A stretch of DNA of 5,588 nucleotides from Bryobacteraceae bacterium (lineage in GTDB: Bacteria > Acidobacteriota > Terriglobia > Bryobacterales > Bryobacteraceae). This document shows positions 1 to 5,588 of this stretch, piece by piece. Below the pieces are notes generated by a model. It worked only from the letters and a program-made list of their open reading frames with translations. It did not search any database and was not told where the DNA came from. The stretch covers positions 1-5,588 of the forward strand of contig JACMLA010000369.1 in the NCBI GenBank assembly GCA_014379815.1. Reading direction: 5' to 3'. Position 1 is the stretch's first letter; each line of letters begins with the position of its first letter. A program made the translations under genes and the position numbers.

Positions 1-1397
1 ATGAGCGCGGCCTCGACTATCTCGAAGATCTGTTTAATCCTGTACAGCTGAAGTTCGAACTTAAGGCCGAGCAGGAAGCCATCGTTATCGCATCGCTCGC
101 GATACATTCAGCTGGCGAAAGAGATTCGCTGCGGGATGGCGAACTCAGGCGCCGTGCTTCCGTCGCTGCTGCATCTCCAGTCGACGATCCTCTCATCAAT
201 TCCCTGGTGCAAGCCTCCGATGCTTTCGTTGTAAAACGCGAAACGTTGAAGACCGTCATTGCGGGTTATCACTGGTTCGCGGACTGGGGTCGCGATACCA
301 TGATCGCCCTGCCGGGACTCTGTCTGGTGACCGGCCGGTTTGCAGTCGCTCAGCAGATTCTCGAGGCCTTTGCAGGACTGGTAAGCCAGGGGATGCTTCC
401 AAACGTCTTTCCTGACAATGGCAAGACTCCGGAGTACAACACCGTCGATGCGACACTTTGGTACTTCGAAGCGATTCGAGCTTACCTGGCCTACACAGGC
501 GACACAGGATTCGCGTTACGTGTTCTCTATCCAGTCTTGTGTGACATCATCGGCTGGCATCTGAGCGGCACACGTTTTGGGATACACGTCGGCGGCGACA
601 GCTTACTTTGCGCTGGGGAAGAAGGCAGTCAGCTTACGTGGATGGATGCCAGGATCGGAGACTGGGTAGTGACCCCCCGGCGCGGGAAGCCCGTCGAGAT
701 TCAGGCGCTTTGGTACAACGCTCTTTGCACTTTCGCCGGAATCGCTGCTTTGGCTAAGGACCGCGAGCAGGAGCAGACCGCTCGCGAAATCGCTGCGAAG
801 GCAAAGCTCAGTTTCAACGAGCAGTTCTGGAACGCTTCAGGCGGTTGTCTTTTTGATGTCGTCTCAGACGCCGGAAATGACGCGACCATGAGGCCGAATC
901 AGATTTTCGCGGTTAGCCTGCATCACACCATGCTCACTCAGGACCGGCTGACTCAGGATCGCGCCCGGCAGGTGGTCCAGTCGGTTCAGGATGAGCTGTT
1001 TACTCCATTAGGACTGAGGTCTTTATCACCTCATGAGCCCGATTACCGGCCACATTATCAAGGCGGCGTGCGCGAGCGGGACTCCGCGTATCATCAGGGG
1101 GCTGTGTGGCCCTGGCTGATGGGACCGTTTCTCAAAGCGTGGTGTCGTGTCCACGATCGATCGGAGCAGTCACTCACGCAGGCGCGGCAGTGGCTTAAAC
1201 CTTTTCAGCAGCATCTCTCAGACGCATGCGTGGGTCACATTTCAGAGATCGCAGACGCCGAATGGCCGCATGCTCCCCGGGGGTGCGTCGCACAGGCCTG
1301 GAGCACCGCTGAGCTGCTGCGTGCCGCCGTGGAGGATATCCATGGCATCGTGCCGTCATCCAAATCCGACCTGAGTTATGGAGCATTAACGATTTAG
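1..1397 (+). CDS. Glycogen-debranching enzyme (amylo-alpha-1,6-glucosidase, GH133-like), C-terminal part
   Basis: Partial gene; its start lies left of the window. The reading frame begins at base 3 and stays open to TAG at 1395-1397, giving 464 visible residues. The first visible residues, ERGLDYLEDLFNP, already match this family, so the GTG at 207 is internal and not the start. Family motifs occur in order: HWFADWGRDTMIALPGL (about 270-320), YNTVDATLW (435-461), TWMDARIGDWVVTPR (636-680), RERDSAYHQGAVWPWL (about 1071-1118) and AQAWSTAELLRA (about 1290-1325). These mark the (alpha/alpha)6 catalytic domain that hydrolyses alpha-1,6-linked glucose at glycogen branch points, in the cytoplasm. 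Conserved acidic residues in the motifs are candidate catalytic residues, but I cannot assign them exactly. Such proteins are usually about 650-720 residues, so the N-terminal domain and the beginning of the catalytic domain are probably missing. There is no frameshift. The alternative is another GH63/GH133-like alpha-glucosidase, which I consider less likely. Confidence 0.9.
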   Translation, partial: ERGLDYLEDLFNPVQLKFELKAEQEAIVIASLAIHSAGERDSLRDGELRRRASVAAASPVDDPLINSLVQASDAFVVKRETLKTVIAGYHWFADWGRDTMIALPGLCLVTGRFAVAQQILEAFAGLVSQGMLPNVFPDNGKTPEYNTVDATLWYFEAIRAYLAYTGDTGFALRVLYPVLCDIIGWHLSGTRFGIHVGGDSLLCAGEEGSQLTWMDARIGDWVVTPRRGKPVEIQALWYNALCTFAGIAALAKDREQEQTAREIAAKAKLSFNEQFWNASGGCLFDVVSDAGNDATMRPNQIFAVSLHHTMLTQDRLTQDRARQVVQSVQDELFTPLGLRSLSPHEPDYRPHYQGGVRERDSAYHQGAVWPWLMGPFLKAWCRVHDRSEQSLTQARQWLKPFQQHLSDACVGHISEIADAEWPHAPRGCVAQAWSTAELLRAAVEDIHGIVPSSKSDLSYGALTI

Positions 1398-1402
1398 TTC
1401 GT

Positions 1403-1430
1403 TTGAAGCTTCGCATTCAGCCTCTACAAT
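1403..1430 (+). promoter_or_regulatory. Sigma70-like promoter for glmS, probably leaderless
   Basis: A -35 element TTGAAG (1403-1408, 4/6 to TTGACA) and a -10 element TACAAT (1425-1430, 5/6 to TATAAT) are separated by 16 bp. They lie in the 41-bp gap after the debranching-enzyme stop. A start site about seven bases past the -10 would fall near 1437, only a base or two before the glmS ATG at 1439. Only AGAG (1431-1434), too close and too short to be a convincing Shine-Dalgarno, lies between. The -10 distance is what is expected for a leaderless or near-leaderless transcript. The palindrome GAAGCTTC (1405-1412) overlaps the -35. The promoter is inferred from sequence alone. Confidence 0.6.
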
Positions 1431-1438
1431 AGAGTTCT

Positions 1439-3298
1439 ATGTGCGGAATTGTCGGCTATATTGGGACACGTCAGGCTGTCCCGATTATTCTGGATGGTCT
1501 TCGACGGCTGGAGTATCGCGGCTATGACTCAGCTGGCATCGCGGTGCTGGATAGTGATAACAATCTGGCAGTGCGCCGTGCCTCGGGCAAACTGCGGAAT
1601 CTCGAAGAGGTCATTCGGACCAGTCCTGTAGAAGGTTCATTCGGAATCGGTCACACCCGCTGGGCAACACACGGCCGGCCTACAGAAGAAAACGCACACC
1701 CTCATCGCGACTGCAAAGGTGAAATCGTTGTCGTTCACAATGGAATTGTCGAAAATTACCTTGTCCTGAAACATCAGTTACAGGAAGAAGGCCACACATT
1801 CGTCACGGAAACAGACACAGAAATCATTGCTCATCTTGTAGAGAAGTACTACAACGGCAATCTGGAAGCCGCTGTTCGATGCACCGTACAGCAGCTCCGC
1901 GGCGTCTTTGCGCTGGCGATAATTTCTCGTTCCGAACCGAACAAGATTGTCGCGGCCCGGTCAGGCCCTCCCGCAGTCATCGGCATCGGTGAAGGCGAAT
2001 ACTTCGTTGCATCGGATGTTCCTGCCATCCTCAGCCATACCCGCGACATGTTCTTCCTGAATGACGGCGATATGGCCGTGCTGACTCTGGAAGGTGTCCA
2101 CCTCACCGACTTCGAGGGTCGTCCCGTCAAGCGGCAGGTTTCTCACATTCTGTGGGATCCCATCATGGCCGAAAAAGGCGGCTATAAGCACTTCATGCTC
2201 AAAGAGATTTTTGAGCAGCCGCGCGCGGTTCGCGACACCTTGCTGGGTCGCATCGGGCAGGAGACAGGTCGCGTCTTTCTTGACGAGATGGATATCTCGC
2301 AGCGCCAGTTCCAGGAGTTTCGCAGCGTCCGTATCGTCGCGTGCGGAACCAGCTGGCACGCCGCACTCGCGGGTAAATTCATGATCGAGCGACTGGCCCG
2401 CATCCCGGTCGAAGTCGATTACGGCAGCGAGTTCCGGTATCGCGATCCTATCATCGGCCCCGATACGCTGACGGTGGTTATCTCGCAATCCGGTGAAACA
2501 GCAGACACTCTGGCAGCTCTGCGCGAAGCCAAACAGAAGGGTGCGAAAACACTGGCAATCTGCAACGTGGTCGGCTCCATGATCACGCGGGAAGCCTCTG
2601 GAACCCTGCTCACGCACGCCGGTCCTGAAATTGGAGTTGCTTCCACCAAGGCCTTCAGCGGCCAGCTCACGGCTCTGTTTTTGCTGGCGATGTATCTCGG
2701 GCAGGTCCGCGGACAGCTCAGCGATGCCGAATCTCAGAAGCTGGTTACCGAACTTTCGCGCGTCCCCGGCAAACTGGAAGGTGTGCTTTCGCACGACGGA
2801 GCCATCTACGAAGATCTCGTCCGTGTTCTCTCACGCGCCACAGATTTCCTGTATCTCGGGCGCGGCATTCACTTCCCGATTGCGCTCGAGGGTGCGCTAA
2901 AGCTAAAGGAAATCTCTTATATTCACGCAGAAGGTTATCCAGCGGGCGAGATGAAGCATGGTCCCAACGCGCTCATCGATGAGAAGCTTCCCGTCGTGGT
3001 TCTGGCAACACGGGATCCGGATAGCGAGGAGAGCCGGGTCCGGTATGAGAAGACACTCTCGAACATTCAGGAAGTGAAAGCTCGCGCCGGCATCGTTGTT
3101 TCCATCTGCTGCGAAGCGGACGCCGACGAAGTACGCAAATCGTCTGACCATGTCATCACGATTCCGTCCACCACCGAGCTGCTGCTGCCGCTGATTGAAA
3201 TCATTCCCATGCAGTTACTCGCGTACCACATCGCGGTGCGACTGGGATGCGACGTGGATCAGCCGCGGAACCTCGCCAAGAGCGTCACCGTGGAATGA
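1439..3298 (+). CDS. glmS: Glutamine-fructose-6-phosphate aminotransferase (isomerizing), GlmS
   Basis: Complete 619-residue cytoplasmic enzyme, close to the usual length of about 600-620. It converts fructose-6-phosphate and glutamine to glucosamine-6-phosphate and glutamate, the first step toward UDP-GlcNAc for peptidoglycan and lipopolysaccharide. The start is fixed by MCGIVGYIG: Met removal exposes the nucleophilic Cys of the glutaminase. The glutamine amidotransferase domain spans about residues 2-225, with HTRWATHG (72-79), HNGIVENY (100-107) and TETDTE (123-128). SIS domain 1 (about 291-430) carries [10 protein letters not shown] (301-310), the sugar-phosphate loop [10 protein letters not shown] (349-358) and [10 protein letters not shown] (397-406). 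SIS domain 2 (about 462-600) carries [18 protein letters not shown] (487-504). By family comparison, Lys488, Glu491 and His507 are isomerase-site residues. The C-terminal tail [13 protein letters not shown], with its conserved lysine at 614, is intact. No glmS ribozyme can fit in the 41-bp upstream gap. The gene overlaps the next one by ATGA. Confidence 0.98.
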   Translation: MCGIVGYIGTRQAVPIILDGLRRLEYRGYDSAGIAVLDSDNNLAVRRASGKLRNLEEVIRTSPVEGSFGIGHTRWATHGRPTEENAHPHRDCKGEIVVVHNGIVENYLVLKHQLQEEGHTFVTETDTEIIAHLVEKYYNGNLEAAVRCTVQQLRGVFALAIISRSEPNKIVAARSGPPAVIGIGEGEYFVASDVPAILSHTRDMFFLNDGDMAVLTLEGVHLTDFEGRPVKRQVSHILWDPIMAEKGGYKHFMLKEIFEQPRAVRDTLLGRIGQETGRVFLDEMDISQRQFQEFRSVRIVACGTSWHAALAGKFMIERLARIPVEVDYGSEFRYRDPIIGPDTLTVVISQSGETADTLAALREAKQKGAKTLAICNVVGSMITREASGTLLTHAGPEIGVASTKAFSGQLTALFLLAMYLGQVRGQLSDAESQKLVTELSRVPGKLEGVLSHDGAIYEDLVRVLSRATDFLYLGRGIHFPIALEGALKLKEISYIHAEGYPAGEMKHGPNALIDEKLPVVVLATRDPDSEESRVRYEKTLSNIQEVKARAGIVVSICCEADADEVRKSSDHVITIPSTTELLLPLIEIIPMQLLAYHIAVRLGCDVDQPRNLAKSVTVE

Positions 3299-3714
3299 AC
3301 CAGTTCACGACCTCGCTAGCCGTTCGAACCCGTGGCAAAGGTCTGTACATTTTCACCGCTGACGTCGAGACCTGGCTTCGTACCTGCCAGATCTCAACAG
3401 GTCTCCTGACGGTCTTTATTCAGCACACATCGGCGTCCCTGACCATTCAGGAGAACGCAGACCCTGATGTAATCCATGATTTGAACGAGTTCTTCGCCCG
3501 CCTTGTTCCCGAAGACAACCGCCTGTACCAGCACACGATAGAAGGCCCGGACGACATGCCCGCACACATCCGGAGCGCGCTGACAACGACACATCTCTCG
3601 ATCCCGGTCGTCCAGCGAAGGCTCGCTCTGGGAACCTGGCAGGGCCTGTATGTATTCGAGCACCGGGCTTCCCCACACACGCGCAGCCTCGTTCTCCACC
3701 TGACGGGTGAGTGA
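3295..3714 (+). CDS. yjbQ: YjbQ/UPF0047 family protein (secondary thiamine-phosphate synthase enzyme)
   Basis: The start is ATG at 3295, overlapping the glmS TGA as ATGA. It gives 139 residues, the normal family length (E. coli YjbQ is 138). The frame is open further upstream to an ATG at 3247, but those 16 extra codons lie inside glmS and are not family-like. Signature motifs are [18 protein letters not shown] (42-59), the [18 protein letters not shown] segment (80-97) and [13 protein letters not shown] (112-124). Conserved His44, His80, His91 and His123 with nearby acidic residues look like the putative metal/active site of the family. The fold is small, soluble and cytoplasmic; there is no signal peptide or membrane segment. 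E. coli YjbQ was reported to have weak thiamine-phosphate synthase activity, but the physiological role remains uncertain, so the name should be read as a family label. There is no clear Shine-Dalgarno; translation probably depends on coupling to glmS. Confidence 0.93.
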   Translation: MNQFTTSLAVRTRGKGLYIFTADVETWLRTCQISTGLLTVFIQHTSASLTIQENADPDVIHDLNEFFARLVPEDNRLYQHTIEGPDDMPAHIRSALTTTHLSIPVVQRRLALGTWQGLYVFEHRASPHTRSLVLHLTGE

Positions 3715-3890
3715 CACCAGTCCCAGTTTTCACTTGTAATTCCGCAGCGCTCCAGTTAGACTTCTGGAAAGCACTTCCCCCCGTTGCCGCTCGCTCCCCC
3801 GCAAAGAGCACTCAAGGATTCCGCGGCATTCCTGCGCGTCTGCTGCCAAAATCACCCATCTCAACGCAGCACAGGAGCTTTGTACCACTC
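3715..3890 (+). other. Intergenic/leader stretch before the aminotransferase
   Basis: These 176 bases are formally open in the aminotransferase frame from a GTG at 3711 that overlaps the yjbQ stop as GTGA. The would-be 60-residue extension is rich in Pro, Ser and Ala and resembles no domain I know. It would also put the Tat signal inside the protein. I therefore treat the stretch as untranslated. I see no convincing promoter (the best pair, TTGTAA 3734-3739 and TTAGAC 3756-3761, is poor) and no terminator-grade hairpin, so read-through from glmS-yjbQ is plausible. Confidence 0.55.
3873..3877 (+). promoter_or_regulatory. Shine-Dalgarno AGGAG supporting the start at 3891
   Basis: AGGAG sits 13 nt before the ATG at 3891. 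The spacing is longer than ideal, but it is the only good ribosome-binding motif in this stretch. It favours the 385-residue product with an N-terminal Tat signal over the GTG start at 3711. Confidence 0.5.
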
Positions 3891-5048
3891 ATGTCCTTTC
3901 CACAGGATCAGCTGAATTCCTTCCTCGACCGGGGCTTTACGCGCCGCCAGGCTGGCCGCATTGCGACTGTCCTGACCGCAGGCGCAACTCTGCCTTTTTA
4001 CAACGAGTACGCCATGGCACAGGATGCCGAACGCCGCATGCAGCGCACGCGTGGCCCAATGCCTCCGGACGCCGTGCGAATCAGTTCGAACGAGAATCCC
4101 CTTGGGCCATGTAAGGAAGGTCTGGAAGCGCTCACAAAAGTGGCGCAGTACGGAGGCAGGTATCAGCCCTTTGGCGAGCAGGGCGCATTTGTGCAGGCTG
4201 TGTCGGAAGCAGAAGGAGTTAAGCCTGGTTACGTCGCTGCCTTCGCCGGCTCGAGCGACCCCTTACATCGATCGATTTGCGCGTACGTGTCACCGACGCG
4301 GAGCATGGTTATGGCCGATCCCGGGTACGGCGGAAACACCGCAACCTTCGTCGGAGCCAAACTGCATCGTGTCGCGTTGAGATCGGACTACACGCATGAC
4401 GTGGAAGCGATGCTGAAAAAAGATCCCGAAGCTGGGATCTACTATGTCTGCAATCCCAACAATCCCAGCGGGACCATTACTCCACGAAAAGACATAGAAT
4501 ACCTTCTGGCCAACAAGAGAAAAGATGCGATCGTTCTGCTGGACGAGGCCTACATTCATCTCTCGGACACGGCCACTCCCGGCAGCGATCTGGTAGCAGC
4601 AGACAAAGATGTAATCGTCCTCCGTACGTTCTCGAAGCTTTACGGAATGGCAGGACTGCGGGCCGGTTTTGCTCTTGGTCGTCCTGATTTGCTGCAGAAG
4701 ATGATGCCTTACGGTTCAGGCATGCTGCCCATTACCGGACTTGCGTGCGCCACTGCCAGCCTGAAAGTAAAAACTCTGATCGCGGAACGCAGAAACATTA
4801 ACAAAGAAATCCGGGAAGATACTCTGGCGTTTCTGGAGAAGAAGAAGATCAGTTACGTGCCGAGCCAGACGAATTTCTTCATGATGGAAACCAACCGTCC
4901 CGGTGCTGAAGTTGTGCAGGCATTCGCGGCGGAGAAGGTTTTCATCGGACGCGTCTGGCCGGCATGGCCCACCAAAGTCCGTGTGTCCGTAGGTACACAG
5001 GACGAGATGAACAAGTTCAAGTCGGCACTTGAAAAAGTGATGGCATAG
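3891..5048 (+). CDS. HisC-like class I/II PLP-dependent aminotransferase with predicted Tat signal peptide
   Basis: Fold-type I aminotransferase of 385 residues, most like histidinol-phosphate aminotransferases. Motifs, numbered from ATG 3891: SSNENPLGP (65-73) near the substrate end, CNPNNPSGT (187-195) contacting PLP, LLDEAYI (216-222) with Asp218 for the pyridine nitrogen, and RTFSKLYGMAGLRAGF (245-260) with Lys249 as the PLP Schiff-base lysine and Arg257 as a phosphate contact. VRVSVGTQDEMNKF (363-376) supplies the probable substrate-carboxylate Arg364. HisC proteins are normally cytosolic and about 350-370 residues. Here about 43 extra N-terminal residues hold Arg18-Arg19 (FTRRQAGR), a moderately hydrophobic stretch (24-36) and an A-x-A site, YAMA|QDAE, after residue 43. 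This looks like a twin-arginine signal, although the FLK part of the motif is absent. The usual donor/acceptor pair cannot be read from the sequence; there are no his genes beside it, so a histidine-pathway role is unproven. The gene follows yjbQ and ends just before a strong terminator. Confidence 0.88.
   Translation: MSFPQDQLNSFLDRGFTRRQAGRIATVLTAGATLPFYNEYAMAQDAERRMQRTRGPMPPDAVRISSNENPLGPCKEGLEALTKVAQYGGRYQPFGEQGAFVQAVSEAEGVKPGYVAAFAGSSDPLHRSICAYVSPTRSMVMADPGYGGNTATFVGAKLHRVALRSDYTHDVEAMLKKDPEAGIYYVCNPNNPSGTITPRKDIEYLLANKRKDAIVLLDEAYIHLSDTATPGSDLVAADKDVIVLRTFSKLYGMAGLRAGFALGRPDLLQKMMPYGSGMLPITGLACATASLKVKTLIAERRNINKEIREDTLAFLEKKKISYVPSQTNFFMMETNRPGAEVVQAFAAEKVFIGRVWPAWPTKVRVSVGTQDEMNKFKSALEKVMA
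3939..4019 (+). other. Predicted Tat signal peptide core and cleavage site of the aminotransferase
   Basis: This covers residues 17-43 of the 385-residue form. The twin Arg pair is followed by a short hydrophobic run (IATVLTAGATLPF) and then YAMA before Gln44, consistent with signal peptidase I cleavage. The n-region of 16-17 residues is typical of Tat leaders. Weak points are the non-canonical residues after RR (QAGR instead of xFLK) and modest hydrophobicity; Tat leaders do tend to be less hydrophobic than Sec leaders. Confidence 0.6.
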
Positions 5049-5072
5049 GCCCCGCTCGCCTTCCTGAATTCG

Positions 5073-5120
5073 TGCGCGGCGCACTCCCCCGGGTCCCAGC
5101 AGTGTGCCGCGCATTCCTTT
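5073..5120 (+). terminator. Rho-independent terminator after the aminotransferase gene
   Basis: The left arm TGCGCGGCGCACT (5073-5085) pairs with the right arm AGTGTGCCGCGCA (5101-5113) over 13 base pairs, including one G-U pair (5081/5105). The loop is 15 nt (5086-5100). The right arm is followed by TTCCTTT (5114-5120), an imperfect T tract. It lies 24 bases after the aminotransferase stop and before the receptor gene's ribosome-binding site, so it separates the two transcription units. There is no A-rich stretch before the left arm, so it is mainly a + strand terminator. Confidence 0.75.
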
Positions 5121-5153
5121 CCCAAAACACGTTAGCTGACGCACGTTCCTAAT

Positions 5154-5158
5154 GGAGG
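5154..5158 (+). promoter_or_regulatory. Shine-Dalgarno GGAGG for the TonB-dependent receptor
   Basis: GGAGG, within TGGAGGT, lies 11 nt before ATG 5170. It is the strongest ribosome-binding motif in the window and fixes the receptor start. I see no convincing -35/-10 pair between the terminator and this site. Confidence 0.75.
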
Positions 5159-5169
5159 TTCCGAATCCA

Positions 5170-5588
5170 ATGCGCTACCTGTGTCTTCTTCTTGCCTGTG
5201 CCGCGATCCTTGGAGCGCAATCATTCCAGGGCTCACTGCGTGGTCGCATTACCGATCCCAATGGCGCTGCCGTGCCCCTGGTGAAAGTGACCCTGATCGA
5301 CGAAGGCACGTCCTTGAGCCGGGCCACCTTAACTTCCGAGCAAGGCGAATACACGTTCGCGGCTGTCAACCCGGCCACTTACAAGATCACCGTTGAGTCG
5401 CCGGGATTCAGCGTCGGCACACGTTCCGGTGTGGTCGTTTCCACTCAAACGACGGTCACCGTAGACATCAGGCTCGAACTTGGAGCGGTATCCGAACAGG
5501 TCAACGTGATGGAAGAGGCACCCGCGATCGAGACGGCAAGTGCATCTACAGGGCAGGTTGTCGATCGCCAGAAGCTGATCGACTTACC
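5170..5588 (+). CDS. TonB-dependent receptor with N-terminal carboxypeptidase-regulatory-like domain (5' part)
   Basis: Partial gene, open through the right edge; 139 complete codons are visible. ATG 5170 follows a good Shine-Dalgarno. Residues 1-17 (MRYLCLLLACAAILGAQ) form a Sec signal peptide: one Arg, a hydrophobic core, and likely cleavage around residues 15-18. Residues about 21-105 form a beta-sandwich of the CarboxypepD_reg/Cna-B type: GRITDPNGAAVPLVKVTL, then TSEQGEYTFAAVNPATYKIT and ESPGFS. Residues about 106-139 (GAVSEQVNVMEEAPAIETAS, then GQVVDRQKLIDL) are the linker and beginning of the TonB plug; family members typically continue with LP and then an NGR-like motif. Such Oar/SusC-like outer-membrane receptors are usually around 1,000 residues or more, so most of the plug and the whole barrel are missing. 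The substrate cannot be told from this part. It stands apart from the upstream genes because of the terminator. Confidence 0.87.
   Translation, partial: MRYLCLLLACAAILGAQSFQGSLRGRITDPNGAAVPLVKVTLIDEGTSLSRATLTSEQGEYTFAAVNPATYKITVESPGFSVGTRSGVVVSTQTTVTVDIRLELGAVSEQVNVMEEAPAIETASASTGQVVDRQKLIDL

Noticed and set aside
207..209. GTG 207 as the start of the debranching enzyme
   Set aside because: The frame continues upstream to the window edge with family-like sequence, and a start here would remove conserved residues; it is an internal valine.
1398..1438. A glmS ribozyme or riboswitch upstream of glmS
   Set aside because: The gap is 41 bp, far too short, and is occupied by the promoter.
1961..2794. 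A 277-codon open frame on the - strand
   Set aside because: It lies wholly inside glmS, which is certain from its conserved domains. The translated antisense product has no recognisable domain; it is a shadow of the biased codon use of glmS.
3247..3294. An earlier ATG for yjbQ at 3247
   Set aside because: It would add 16 residues encoded out of frame within the conserved glmS C-terminus. The start at 3295 gives the standard family length and an ATGA overlap.
3734..3761. TTGTAA-16 bp-TTAGAC as a promoter for the aminotransferase
   Set aside because: The -10 match is very poor (2/6), so it is not better than chance.
3766..3778. GGAA/TTCC hairpin after yjbQ as a terminator
   Set aside because: The stem has only four pairs and no T tract follows.
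3416..3811. Several overlapping - strand open frames across yjbQ
   Set aside because: They are antisense to a confidently identified YjbQ, mutually overlapping, and show no family motifs.
4716..5144. A 142-codon - strand open frame covering the aminotransferase 3' end and the terminator
   Set aside because: It crosses the terminator hairpin and is antisense to conserved aminotransferase motifs; there is no recognisable domain.

Overview
This window looks like ordinary chromosome from a moderately G+C-rich Gram-negative bacterium. Acidobacteriota (Solibacter/Bryobacter-like) is the best guess. The main grounds are the right-hand gene, which has a signal peptide, a carboxypeptidase-regulatory-like domain and then the start of a TonB plug, an architecture greatly expanded in that phylum, plus an aminotransferase with a twin-arginine leader. 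The taxonomy is inferred and has not been tested by any search.

Layout, all on the + strand: (1) the 3' part of a glycogen-debranching enzyme (amylo-alpha-1,6-glucosidase, GH133 type), running in from the left edge to 1397; (2) a 41-bp gap with a good sigma70-like promoter whose -10 box lies so close to the next ATG that the mRNA is probably leaderless; (3) a complete glmS (1439-3298); (4) a YjbQ/UPF0047-family gene (3295-3714) joined to glmS by an ATGA overlap; (5) a 176-bp stretch, formally open in frame but without coding character, with a Shine-Dalgarno just before 3891; (6) a HisC-like PLP aminotransferase (3891-5048) with a probable Tat signal peptide; (7) a strong stem-loop terminator (5073-5120); (8) the first 139 codons of a TonB-dependent receptor (from 5170), cut by the right edge. 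No stretch longer than 300 bases lacks a gene.

Functionally, the first two genes belong to hexose metabolism. Debranching feeds glycogen glucose into the hexose-phosphate pool, and GlmS draws fructose-6-phosphate from that pool for amino-sugar and cell-wall synthesis. YjbQ is translationally coupled to glmS. The aminotransferase may share the transcript and ends at the terminator, so the receptor begins a separate unit. I found no mobile element, CRISPR array, RNA gene or clearly new system. The points most worth a second look are the apparently leaderless glmS start, the predicted export of a HisC-like aminotransferase, and the glmS-yjbQ coupling.
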